NCBI GenBank assembly: GCA_963921425.1
Contig: OY992836.1
Span: 689,501-753,500, forward strand
Source of the DNA: Dryas octopetala
Lineage: Eukaryota > Streptophyta > Magnoliopsida > Rosales > Rosaceae
Reading direction: 5' to 3'
DNA length: 64,000 nt
The number at the start of each line of letters is the position of its first letter. Position 1 is the stretch's first letter. The translations under genes were made by a program, and so were the position numbers. The notes under the pieces were generated by a model that saw only the letters and a list, made by a program, of their open reading frames with translations, was not told the origin of the DNA and made no database searches. This document shows positions 24,499-35,789 of this stretch, in pieces.

Positions 24499-25875
24499 CA
24501 TAATTGATTTTGGATTTGATAAATGGCGATGGATTTCAGTTTTCAAATGCTTTCATAAATAAGTTTAAAAGATGGAATTACAGGTTGGTTTTATGAGTGG
24601 TTGGTTTTTGAAAAGGAAATCTAGTTCCTTATTTTATTCACATGGCTCGTTTAATAGTTTGGTTATTATTGAAAAGTTTGGATTTGATTCATGAAGTTTA
24701 AATTTAATTTGAATAATACATTTTGGGCTTATGGATTTAAATTTGTAAAAAGGTTTTCAATGATATTTCTCTCGACAAGAAAATGATTTTTATGATTTGG
24801 TTATGCAAAATGGTTTTCAAACCACTCTTGCAGTACCCTTCAAGTTATCAGATTGGATAGGTCTTTGGGACCCATCACGGAACACATATAGGCTTTGGGC
24901 CGTGTGTCGGGATGCTTCGCCCTTTGGGGGCCGCTCTGCGTGCACGTATGACCAGGTTTGCCTGCACGTGCTGATTTTATTCACATGTGTGTATGGCCAG
25001 GATATTGCCTGCACGTGTTGGATTTACTCCACGCGTGTGTATGGCCAGGATATTGCCTGCACGTGTTGGATTTACTCCACGCGTGTGTATGGCCAGGATA
25101 TTGCCTGCCTGTGCGATGCAAGAATTCCGCACAGGTGTATGGCCAGGTTATTCAGGGTACATGGCATGGTGGAGAATGAATTTGGTTATTTTTAGAGAAT
25201 ATTAAATATGATTTTAAGTGAAGGATTCTTTTGAACTATATCAAGGTTGTTACGATGTTTTACAGTTCGTTGTTTAAAGAAATTGTTCATTTGAGAAAAT
25301 ATATATTGTTTTATGGAATTTCTTAAGTTTAAGTAAACTTTATGGTTTTAAAACTGGGGGATTTCAGAGAGTGACGTGAGGTCTTGGTGCTAAATGTGGT
25401 TTTGAAGGATTTTCTGAAACGGAAAGTTTACTTTTATTTTCGTTTCTATTAAACTGTCCACTCACTGAGTTTGTCTAACATTTTACCTTGTTTTGTTTTA
25501 AATTGTCCCCCCAGGTAGTAGCTTTGGTGGAGGTCAAGCCAAACACGTCGAGGCAGTTACATCCATCTCTCAAGTCGGACCGTGTAGGCGCCAGTTAATA
25601 TTCTTATAAAAATTCCTTGTATTAGGATAGTGGCTCTGATGATCACACTTAAAATTCTTAGATGGTTCCTCTTTAAAATTGTTGGGTCTGAGACCCTATT
25701 TGGTTGCGGTAGAGGTGGTTGATATGTTAGAAGTGCTTTTTAACAGGTATAAAATTTCTGGGTTAGTCCCTTTTCAGGGGAGGTTCTGCCGAATTTTCTG
25801 TAGGATTTTCCTTGAATTTGGATTCCCGCAGGACCTCTCCGGGTTTCAGGGTGGAATCCGGGGGTGGTCCTGTCA
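24499..25875 (+). repeat. 5' LTR remnant of gag-only element A
   Basis: Matches 28822-30191 of the element's 3' LTR closely. It lacks the first 1.1 kb, including the CT tract and leader, where it abuts the inverted LTR at 22918-24498. Confidence 0.9.
24991..25150 (+). repeat. 48-bp tandem array in an L1 LTR
   Basis: The phrase gtatggccaggatattgcct recurs at 24991, 25039 and 25087 (48-base spacing), with a decayed fourth unit at 25137. Each full unit includes a cacgtg core in tgcacgtgttgg. The same array occurs in other L1 LTRs with two to four units (near 15571, 29305, 37879 and 42648; inverted near 23650-23800), and with one unit at 58810-58880. Confidence 0.9.
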
Positions 25876-25890
25876 ACTTGATATCAGAGC
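25876..25890 (+). promoter_or_regulatory. Primer-binding site of gag-only element A
   Basis: Immediately after the LTR end tgtca the sequence reads acttgatatcagagc, one base from the methionine-tRNA complement tggtatcagagc. Its presence shows that reverse transcription signals were kept although pol is absent. Confidence 0.85.
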
Positions 25891-25969
25891 ATTAGGTTTT
25901 AGATTCCTCAATTATGCACTGAATGTGCATCCCCATTATTGATAAGAGTTTGGTTTTCTTATAGGTATT

Positions 25970-27300
25970 ATGCCTCCTCGACGACGTGGCCGACCACCGG
26001 GGACCCACAATAGGGTAGCAGAAGGTGTCGATGAGACGACACAAGGATTCGAGCAGTCTATTGATAGGTTAGCCGAGGCAGTGGCTACTGCTGTTCGTAC
26101 TAGGGCGTTTCCTGAGGGAGAGTACAGCATTGAGCGTGCCCGTAAGCTTGGGGCCTCAAATTTTTCGGGTACTTCGGATCCCAGTGAGGCTAACGAGTGG
26201 ATGATACAACTCGAGAGGATCTTTGAGGTTATGGGATGCCCCGATGACCGGAAGTTAGTCTTGGCTACTTTCTTGCTAGTGGGTGACGCTTATCATTGGT
26301 GGGACTCCGAGCCTTTAGGACTCACCGCGGCGGAGATCACTTGGCACAGATTTAGGAGAGTCTTTTACGAGAAGTACTATCCGCGGGTTTATTGTGATGA
26401 GAAGAGGGCCGAATTCCTGAGGCTTAGATAGGGATCTATGTCAGTAGCAGAGTATGAGAGGAAATTCACTGAGCTTTCCAAGTTTTGCCCAGCACTTGTG
26501 GCAGACGAGGCAGATAGATGCTCGAGATTTGAGGAGGGTCTGAGAGACTCTATTCGCACGGTGGTTACCGCAGCTAACCACTCTACTTGTAGTTCTTTGA
26601 GAGATGCTGCTATGAGGGTCGAAAGGTCTTTATCTGATCGGAGTAAAGGTGAGGCGAGGCGTCGTCATTTTCAGAGTACCTCGATGGGTGGCCCTAGTCA
26701 GGGACCATCCAAGAGAGGTAGTTTCAGTTCAGGTTCTTCAGGAAGTGGTGGTTTCAGAGGAGTTAGACATGATTTAGGGGGTAGTCGAGGTTCTGGACAC
26801 AGTCATAGTTCTGGTTATCAGTCAGCGGGTAGCTCAGCTCGTACCACAGCACGATTGAGTGGATCTCAGGGTAGTCGGATTCGTGGGACAGGCCGTCCTC
26901 TGTGTAGTTCTTGCGAAAGGTATCATGATGGAATGTGTCATTTAGGCAGCTCTGGGTGTTATCATTGTGGACAGACGGGCCATTTTATGAGGGAGTGCTC
27001 GATGCTACAACCAGGTGATGGAGGATCTTTGGGATCAGCCCCCCTACAGGGACAGGCTTCAGGGGCTCAGAGTCAAGAGCAGAGAGCAGCGGAGACTGTG
27101 GGTGCTACGTCTAGTAGTGGAGCACGGTCTAGTCTTGCCAGTAGAGGTGGAGGATAGCAGAGGGGCCAACCAGGACGCCCTAGAGCCCAGGGCAGAGTCT
27201 TCGCCATGACGAAACAGGACGCTTTGGTTTCACCGGATGTCATCATGGGTACGTTATCCATCTTTGGGCATAATGCAATATTTTTGATAGACCCTGGGAC
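25970..27300 (+). pseudogene. gag: gypsy gag gene, copy A, with the first residues of protease
   Basis: Starts at MPPRRRGRPPGT. A Retrotrans_gag domain follows (landmarks FSGTSDPSEANEWMIQLE, YHWWDSE, YYPRVYCDEKRAEFLRLR, then SVAEYERKFTELSKFCPAL), a Ser/Gly-rich linker and a CCHC knuckle (CYHCGQTGHFMREC). The frame then enters the start of a protease (GTLSIFGHNAIFLID) and coding similarity stops. The gene is a fossil with about two breaks. Confidence 0.9.
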
Positions 27301-27718
27301 ACACACACACTCTTGCGTGTCACGTATTATCGTTTTGAATGTCGATAAGAGATAAAATTTCTCGATTGGTGGGTTAGAGTGGTTTTCAAATGATTTAAAG
27401 GTTTTAAAATGGATTTATTTCGTAATGGTTTTATCCCTGAAAACTTTATCTAGGGTTTGGCGTTCTATCACATTTTTAAGTTTTTATTTTTGAGGCGTAC
27501 TTAATTTATTTAGGTTCATTGTGGAGTGATTTCCTTAGTTTAAGTATCCTTGGTTTTCTCGAACGGAAGGAAATGCCAAAGTTCACGTATATTTTAATTT
27601 ATGATTGTTAAAAAGGAGGTTTGATTTGATGGGTGATAAGAATTTTACAACTACAATTCACTTAAATTAAGGTTTTCGACTAAATTTCGAGGACGAAATT
27701 TTTGTAAGAGGGGAAGAT

Positions 27719-28139
27719 TGTAACGACTCGACCCAAATTTTCACTAAAATTTTAAATTTTTATTTAACTTTGTTTTTAAGAGATTTTTTTTAAAGGATGT
27801 TGGATTGTATTTTAAAGATTTTGGGATTTATTCGGAAAATAAAAAGGGTTTGGATTTAAAATTTTTATTTTTATTATTGTTTTAATTTGGGGTTTGACCC
27901 AAAGTTGACTTTTAAAATAAATGGGTTTTCAATTTTGACTTTGGGTCCGTTAGATAAGTTTCGATCCCACGAGTTCATAGACACATAGCACGCATCATTC
28001 TGAGTTACGGGATGGAAGATACGGACGTGTGAAGTGAGGGGCAATTTTGTAAATTTATAAAAGTGAGTATTTAAACACCCAAAATCAGAAAATTTTTCTC
28101 ATTTCTCTCCATCTCTCTAGAATGTTCCACAATATTTTT

Positions 28140-28186
<47 letters not shown>

Positions 28187-30191
28187 ATTTCTCTCCCCGC
28201 ACACTCTCTCTCGGTCCTCTCTCTCCCGCAACCACCCCTGCGCCCACAACCCAGCTACCACCACCCACCCTTGCCGACCCCTGGCGCCGGCGAACACCCT
28301 CAGCCGCCGACCACCACTCCCCCGAGCCTACTCTCTCTCTCTCCCCGTGCTTCCTCTCTCTTTCTTTTCTCTGTGCGCAACCAACCCTGCGCATCAGCCA
28401 ACGTCCATCACTCAGCCGCCGTCTCTCTCTTCTCCCAGCCATCTCCAGCCACCTGAGGTCACCGGCGTACATCCCCGATGCCTACTAGCTCGCCGGCCAC
28501 TCCAACCAACCCAGCCCGCGCGCACAGAAATCCCAGCGGTTTGGCTCCCCTCTGTCTCACCAAATTTTCGGTGAAATTCGGCGCCAACCACCTCCATACC
28601 AGGCGAGACGATCGTGGCTCGAGACGACCCGGAGGAGGATCGAAGTTAGGATTCTCATTGTGAGTGGACATTGTTTTTAGAAGCATTTCCTAAATTTTAT
28701 GAATTTATTTATTTTATTACCTTGAGTTTTAGTTGAGAAATAGTAAGCTCGAGTAGACTTTTGTTTTCCTAAAGAATCTATGATATTTCATAAATTCTAT
28801 TATGCTGAATATCTCATAATTGATTTTGGATTTGATAAATGGCGATGGATTTCAATTTTCAAATGCTTTCATAAATAAGTTTAAAAGATGGAATTATAGG
28901 TTGGTTTTATGAGTGGTTGGTTTTTGAAAAGGAAATCTAGTTCCTTATTTTATTCACATGGCTCGTTTAATAGTTTGGTTATTATTGAAAAGTTTGGATT
29001 TGATTCATGAAGTTTAAATTTAATTTGAATAATACATTTTGGGCTTATGGATTTAAATTTGTAAAAAGGTTTTCAATGATATTTCTCTCGACAAGAAAAT
29101 GATTTTTATGATTTGGTTATGCAAAATGGTTTTCAAACCACTCTTGCAGTACCCTTCAGGTTATCAGATTGGATAGGTCTTTGGGACCCATCACGGCACA
29201 CATATAGGCTTTGGGCCGTGTGTCGGGATGCTTCGCCCTTTGGGGGCCGCTTTGCGTGCACGTATGACCAGGTTTGCCTGTACGTGCTGATTTTATTCAC
29301 ACGTGTGTATGGCCAGGATATTGCCTGCACGTGTTGGATTTACTCCACGCGTGTGTATGGCCAGGATATTGCCGGCAGGTGTTGGATTTACTCCACACGT
29401 GTGTATGGCCAGGATATTGTCTGCCTGTGCGATGCAGGAATTCCGCACAGGTGTATGGCCAGGTTATTCAGGGTATATAGCATGGTGGAGAATGAATTTG
29501 GTTATTTTTAGAGAATATTAAATATGATTTTAAGTGAAGGATTCTTTTGAACTATATCAAGGTTGTTACGATGTTTTACAGTTCGTTGTTTTAAGAAATT
29601 GTTCATTTGAGAAAATATATATTGTTTTATGGAATTTCTTAAGTTTAAGTAAACTTTATGGTTTTAAAACTGGGGGATTTCAGAGAGTGACGTGAGGTCT
29701 TGGTGCTAAATGTGGTTTTGAAGGATTTTCTGAAACAGAAAGTTTACTTTTATTTTCGTTTCTATTAAACTGTCCACTCACTGAGTTTGTCTCACATTTT
29801 ACCTTGTTTTGTTTTAAATTGTCCCCCCAGGTAGTAGCTTTGGTGGAGGTCGAGCCAAACACGTCGAGACAGTTATATCCATCTCTCAAGTCGGACCGTG
29901 TAGGCGCCAGTTAATATTCTTGTAAAAATTCCTTGTATTAGGATAGTGGCTCTGATGATCACACTTAAAATTCTTAGATGGTTCCTCTTTAAAATTGTTG
30001 GGTCTGAGACCCTATTTGGTTGCGGTAGAGGTGGTTGATATGTTAGAAGTGCTTTTTAACAGGTATAAAATTTCTGGGTTAGTCCATTTTCAGGGGAGGT
30101 TCTGCCGAATTTTCAGTAAGATTTTCCTTGAATTTGGATTCTCGCAGGACCTCTCCGGGTTTCAGGGTGAAATCCGGGGTCGGTCCTGTCA
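27719..30191 (+). repeat. 3' LTR of gag-only element A
   Basis: Runs from tgtaacgactcg to cggtcctgtca, 2473 bp. It contains a (CT)n run at about 28144-28184, a GC-rich leader-like stretch to 28600, a tandem array (29305-29465), the ggggatttca block and a ccccccag site at 29830. It lacks about 0.5 kb between leader and gcgagacga block that copy B has. Confidence 0.92.
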
Positions 30192-32710
30192 TTAAGAGGA
30201 GAGTATAAGAGGAATAAAGGTTTGTTATCCATGAGACCTGTACATCTCCATTGATAGTTCTTAAATCGTTCATGATCGAAGAGATTACTGCATATCTGGG
30301 AATCAATATATCTGAGTAAGATCACCATAGCTCTCTAAGCCTACTCAAATGTGGAGGCGATCGGTCTCGGACTACGCGTGTAGAGACACCAAGGGCAGAG
30401 AGTATGGGTGCCTATAGTGAATATCAGTCAACTGAACAAGATCAACAAATGACACTCTTGTATGGAGTGAAACACCTATCAAACAAGATCTCATTAGTTG
30501 TATTAGATTCGAATTAGTCCTTAGACCTGAGACACCATCGACTGTCTTGTGTGACCAAAAAATAAAATTTCGGGTTTCGAGGAAATTTCGACGGAAATTT
30601 CGATGATTTTTAAATTTCGACAAAAATTCGACGGAAATTGCTATCAAAATACATAAATTTTGAATGAAACTTTATCATATGTTTATTTAACATATTATCT
30701 ACTATATTGATAAAAAGCATTGAAGAAACCAAATTATATGGTAAGTTTTATGTGATATGTGATGAATATAATGCGCGCTGGAGGCAAATACTATTAAATA
30801 AAATTAGTACAATGAATAAATGAAATTAATATATTCATATTTTATAATTCATACACTAAATCCTATATACTATATATACTCTAATACTCTTTATTCTTTA
30901 TAATCTACACACTAAGATATTAGGGTTTAGGCCCTTTAAAGTATTTTTAATTATTTTTTTATATAAATGTATTAGGGTTTAGGGTTTAAAAACAACTAAA
31001 CGAAATCTCAAACTCTTTTTTTCTTTCCAATTGCCCAAAGGCCCCAAATCCCAATTAACAATAAACTTTTTTTTTCATCTTTTTTTTTTTTTTCTTTTTT
31101 TTTTCTTTTTATTTCTTTTCTTTTTCTTTTCTTTCCTTCCTTTCTCTTTTTTTTTTTTTTTTTTTTTCTTTCCTTTCTCTTTTCTTTCTTCCTTTCTTCC
31201 CGTAACTTCCTTTTTCTTCTTATCTCCTCTTTCCTAGTCCTAGTCTCCTAGACGCCACTGCAAGACACACCAGACCCTGCGCATCTCCTCTCTTTCCTCC
31301 CTCTTCCTCTTTCCTCCTTCCTATCCCTCATCTCTTCTCTCTCCAAGATCTTTTCTCTTTCTTCTCTTTCTTCCCTGCCCAATCACCCTCTGATCTCTCT
31401 TTGATCTGCCGCCATTCGATATGCTGACTCCGACGATGGCTGGCGACGAGGGCAGCTCGCCTCTCCCTCTGGTTTCCGCCTCCTCGAGCTGAAAATTTCG
31501 CCGAAATTTTGAAATTTTCTGCGAAATCATCGAAATTAGGACGAAATTTTGTTAGTTTTGTGTTAAAATTTCGAAACCCCCAAAAATCCAAATTTAACAC
31601 CTTGTGTGTGACTAATTAGTGTGCTTTGGTGGTACAATGCACATGTATCGAGGTACAATGTGTGTATCGCTGGGTACAGTGAAAAGGAGAACGAAGGCAT
31701 ATGAGTGGTCAATAAGGAATCTATTGCCTTACCCTATGTGGAAGGACAATTAATGAATTGGATTAATTAATCATGGTTAATTGTTAACCAATTACTTTCC
31801 GGACTCAAGTGATTAAATTAATTAGGGCGATTAATTAGTCACTAAACTATGGTTAATTGAATTTAATTAACATGGTGGGTCACATGTGGAATTGATGGAA
31901 AGTAAAAGGGCAAAAGTGTAAATGTGAAACCATGCACATGGTAGTCACATATGACTTAAAAATGGTGGGAAAGGTTGGTGAGAGGATAATGTTTTTTATT
32001 GAGAGGAAATCTCTTCCATAGGATGAAATTGGATTGCTTTTGATCTAATGGTCAAAGAGAGGATAAAAAATCAAATGATAGGAGTGGGATGGTGATGTCA
32101 TGTGACATCACACATCACATGACTCCCTTAAGGGAGTGTTTGGCATAGGGGCTGTTTTAGCACCCTGCCATTGTGTGGTTCACACAACTCTCATCTCTCT
32201 TATCTCTCTCATCTCAATCTCTCAACTCTCTCTAGAACCCTAACCTAAAAGTTTCCTCTCTTTCTCTCTAGAAACCAACTTTCCCTCAAACTAATCCTTG
32301 TAGAGATTAGTGAATCATGCGCATGTGATGAGCCTAGGTCCATGATTCAAGTCATCTAGCCCTTTGGTTCCTTGTCCTAAAGGAGAGATCAATTTAGCTA
32401 GTTTCTCCTTTAGAATCTCATCTCTAGGTGGTCTCTTAGTGTGTACATCCATTGAGTGATCTCACTAGAGAGATAGGAACCAAGTGCAAGAGGAGGAGCA
32501 GAAGGTGGAATTCCCACCTTGGCTGAAACCACAAGGGAGAGAGAACCCCACGAGTTGACATAAGGGCTTGCCCCTTCAGTCTTCATGGGTATTTCTGCAA
32601 CCTCTCCCTCTTTAATATTTGATTTTCCATGTTCTATCAACTATGATCTTGGTGTTTCTCAAGAGAATTTCATAAAAACTTTTAAAACCCTACATAAGAT
32701 TTCCCTTAAA
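30192..32710 (+). mobile_element. copia-like LTR fragment, interrupted by a small DNA transposon
   Basis: The segment ends just before a primer-binding site (32712-32723) and has the feel of plant copia LTRs, with phrases such as agacctgagacaccatcgac and repeated ttaattaa stretches. Its left end is not a clean tg start and abuts the end of the gypsy element at 30191, so the beginning is lost. No partner LTR is in view. The 1-kb insertion at 30556-31604 splits it. Assignment to copia is by texture and primer site only. Confidence 0.5.
30556..31604. mobile_element. Small non-autonomous DNA transposon, probably hAT type
   Basis: The insertion is flanked by a perfect 8-bp direct repeat TGTGTGAC (30548-30555 and 31605-31612), the size made by hAT elements. 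The ends begin caaaaaataaaattt and, complemented, caaggtgttaaattt, a weak inverted match. Both ends carry repeated gaaatttcga motifs. The middle holds an extreme T/C tract (31070-31220) and then a CT-rich, gene-like leader with an ATG near 31421. No transposase is present. A TG-rich repeat could fake the duplication, so the family call is tentative. Confidence 0.55.
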
Positions 32711-32711
32711 T

Positions 32712-32723
32712 TGGTATCAGAGC
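32712..32723 (+). promoter_or_regulatory. Retrotransposon primer-binding site
   Basis: A perfect tggtatcagagc, complementary to initiator methionine tRNA, follows the LTR fragment. The leader after it continues to about 32870. Confidence 0.8.
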
Positions 32724-32871
32724 CAATAGTTGTTTAGACATGGAAAAAGTAGTTTAATTAGATCACAAAATACATGAAATTGCATTTTCAATGATTCGAA
32801 CCGTTCATTTTTTAGTTCTCCACTCAAAGATCATCCATACAAAAAATTGCCTCAATCCGAAAGGTAGAAGT

Positions 32872-34896
32872 TAGGTATCGGAGCTCGAACGTATGAACAA
32901 CAGAAGAAGACTGCTGATCCAGCCAATGAGAGACCCATGCTGCAATCTATAGATCCAGCCAATGAGAGACCCATGCTACCATCTATTGATCCATCCAATG
33001 AGGTAGCCACTACTCCATCTATTGAACTAGCCAATAATGAAAGACCCACAAAAAATGCAGATCATACATAATCAAAAAAGACACAGGGTAACTACAATGG
33101 GAGTCCTACCAAAAGGTGAAATTGAAAAGCTTCTGGTGGATTTCAATGTCAAAGGGCAACCTTATGGAACAAACTCACAAAAATTGGTCTCCTTCCTTGG
33201 TGTCATAGCAATCCAACATGTGTCTATCGTGATAACTTGGAAACACCTTGAGAAGGAAGAATGGAGTAAGTTTAAAGCTAATTTATGGTCTTTAATTCAG
33301 GTGAGACACATTTAGTTGATTATCATGTTTTCAGCAAAGTCTATTAAAAATAATTAATATCTAATACTTCTTTGTACTGCAAAAATACTTCATTGTGAAT
33401 GAGGTTCATCAACCAATTGTTTTCCAAATGATGGCAAAGTGTTGGAGGCAATATAAATGTAAAGTAACAAACCAGAATTTCCGAGCAAATGAAATACCAA
33501 ATAGGAAATGTGCTATTGGCTTTTTGAAGCCACCAAATGTGACATCAAATGCAGCATAGGACAAATTTGTCATTGAGAGACTTGAACCTCAATTTTGAGT
33601 AAGTTTTTTTATTTTAGTTTTCGAAGTAGCCTTCAATCTTGCTTCCTAATAAATACATAGTCAGAGAAACAAAACAATCAAATTGAGAAGAAAACATAGA
33701 AAACTCGGAATCACAATCCTGAACTGATTTTTCTTGCAAATTTTCGCACAAATTTCATGAACTAAACAACTAGCAGTAAAACCATCATATCTTCCTCTAG
33801 AAACTTCAAAATCACAATCTGTAAAATTCTCTAGAAAGCTTACTTCCAAAGCTTTCCAATGATATAAGGCTCATTAGGTAATTCCTTCGTATGAGGTGCA
33901 GTTTAATCCACAAAGTTGACTATTCTGCAACGACAGTTTCTGATAGAGAGTTGTGATGAAATTTAAAACTGAATTATGTACTCTTTTGGTTAAAATTTGA
34001 AAATATATTTTCTATAGGTTGACAAGGAAAGGTACCAAGTAATGGCTAAGAAGCAAAAAATCAAACATACCATGAGTCGAAGCTCGCTTGAAGCAGGAAA
34101 TGGTAACAAACTGAATTGATTATGATGTTTGTATTTATAACGTGAACTGTTTGCTAAGTTACCATAGTTGAATATGTTATATACTCATGTAGAAACTGAA
34201 CTATCCTAATCCTGAAAAAAATAACAAGGGTTGATGTATGGCTTAAAGCATATCAAAAAAAGGATGGAACCCCTGTCAATCAGGTAGCTGGTGACTTAAT
34301 GGTAAGCCTCACAAAAGCTCTCACTTGTGTAATACTAATGCTAGTTTGCTAAGATAATATTCAATTTTATAGGAAAAAATAAAGAAAGTTAGTGAGTCAA
34401 AAGATAATCCACCAAGCAAAGACTATGTACAAGATGATCCTCTTGCAAGAGTTTTGGGACCTAAAACGAGTGGGCGAGTCTGTGCCCTTGGTTTTGGTGT
34501 GACTCCCTCCAAAGTAAATGCAGCAGTTCATGGTAATGTAAGAGTTAAGGAGCCTGAAGCTGCAGTAAAAAATCAAGGTGAAAAGTTGGACAATTTTGAA
34601 GCTAAGCTAGAAGCAATTTTAATATTGAGTCAAGAGGTACTTAATTTCTTGTAATAATCCATGTATTAAGTCAGTTTGAGTCTTATAGTGTTCTATTACT
34701 TACAAATTGTATGTCAATCTTACTTATATCTTTTTCGCAGCGCCAAACCAAAACTGTGGAGGATGTGATAAGCTCATATGCATGTACTCCTGTTGTAAGT
34801 AGACTTTCATTACAAATATAGTTTTGTACATTTTTCTTTATGATGAAATATGAACACATCAGTCTTAATATCCATTTCATTATGCTATTTGTAGTC
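32872..34896 (+). pseudogene. Plant En/Spm-type transposase gene (Transposase_24 type), 5' and middle exons
   Basis: Exon by exon the translation follows the plant Ptta/En/Spm transposase family (PF03004). The first part has repeats of DPANERPML(Q/P)SI. Then come LPKGEIEKLLVDFNVKGQPY with QKLVSFLGVIA, ending at a GTGAGA donor at 33301; YFIVNEVHQPIVFQMMAKCW (about 33388 on); YQVMAKKQKIKHTMSRSS (34030 on); TRVDVWLKAYQKKDGTPVNQ ending at a GTAAGC donor at 34302; and DDPLARVLGPKTSGRV with GFGVTPSKV (34373-34635). The gene is decayed: a frameshift near 33050-33090 separates the repeat part from the LPKG block, one acceptor reads gcaa, and there is an in-frame stop near 33558. Its last exon continues at 45712. 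It may be the TnpA-like gene of the CACTA element ending at 46810. Confidence 0.75.
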
Positions 34897-35789
34897 ACAA
34901 CTGTAACACCCCGATCCTAGGGCCCAAAAATACACTGAAACTTTGTTCTTTAAACCTCTTTTCAAAGAATGAGCCATGCACTTAGTATAATAAATAGATA
35001 CGTTAAATAAGTCAGAGTGTGAGCCCAAAGCATTTATGTAAAATTCACTGTATAAAATCAATTAAATCAAATTAAAATAGGTCTCACTGCCTCGTCTTCT
35101 CCTCACTGCCTCTTCAGCCTGCTTAACCTGCAAAACACTAATAACCACACTGCACCATATTCATGGTACACCGGGTTATTCAAACAAATAAAACCGGTAA
35201 GCTCACTAGAGCTCGTATGAGTGAAATAACAAAATAATTAACCTCAATAATATCCTCAATTTCCATGCTCAAAACAATCCACAAGAGTATCCATAATTAC
35301 TCAATCACATCACAAATTCATCAACAAATATCCAAGCATCAAGATAAATATAATTCCTCAAATTCACATCATAATCACACCAAAAATAATAATAATCATT
35401 CTGTCATTCAAATGCCTAAACGTCAACTATTAACCTCAATCTCGAATCGTTCACTTCCTAACTCATAACCTCAATGCATAATTCATTCATCAATGTCCAT
35501 CCTCAAGATTCAAGCCTACACTTTACCAAGTCCTAGCCAAACCAAATCCTAGCAAACAAATGCACACAAGCACACAAAGCAACGAAATAGACTATCTAAT
35601 TTCACTCACGTCGCTCTTTGAAATCCCCATAATCTCACTCTTTGGAATTCCCCAGCTTTAAAACCTTTTCACAAATCCATTTCCGAAATCATCTCAAATG
35701 AACCTCGATATACTGAAAAAGCAATGAAACTTCCAAGCGGAGAAATAACCAATCTGAACTGAAATTATCTTTATAACTAATATACCAAA

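Larger units (their letters stand above)
24499..30191 (+). mobile_element. Gag-only Ty3/gypsy retrotransposon, copy A (5' LTR truncated)
   Basis: In order: the last 1.38 kb of a 5' LTR, a methionine-tRNA primer site, a gag gene, about 0.4 kb of non-coding sequence, a purine tract (aagaggggaaga) and a full 3' LTR. There is no reverse transcriptase, RNase H or integrase. The internal region (25876-27718) is 1843 bp, nearly the same as copy B at 38724-40563. The overlapping LTR parts differ at about 2% by eye, suggesting roughly 0.8-1.5 million years. The missing start of the 5' LTR prevents a target-duplication test. The gag reading frame is broken in about two places. By its long LTRs, gag type and the cgaggacgaaatttttgtaa tail it probably belongs to the Tekay/Del side of gypsy, but without pol this is inference. 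Confidence 0.9.

Noticed and set aside
24797-25195. Cys-rich repeated peptide frames (YGQDIACTCWIYSTRV) in L1 LTRs
   Set aside because: The 48-base unit is a multiple of three, so any open frame repeats. All three frames are open and the sequence is LTR, so this is an array artefact.
25876-25890. tRNA gene at sites matching methionine tRNA (also 38724, 32712, 16786, 47103)
   Set aside because: Only 12-15 bases match and they lie beside LTR ends or leader-like sequence, so they are primer-binding sites rather than tRNA genes.
22918-30191. A single complete gypsy element with both LTRs and a target duplication
   Set aside because: The left LTR is inverted and the inner LTR is truncated. The outer flanks agtgg and ttaag do not match.
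31031-31237. Phe/Leu-rich membrane-like open frame
   Set aside because: It is a translation of the T/C tract in the small DNA transposon.
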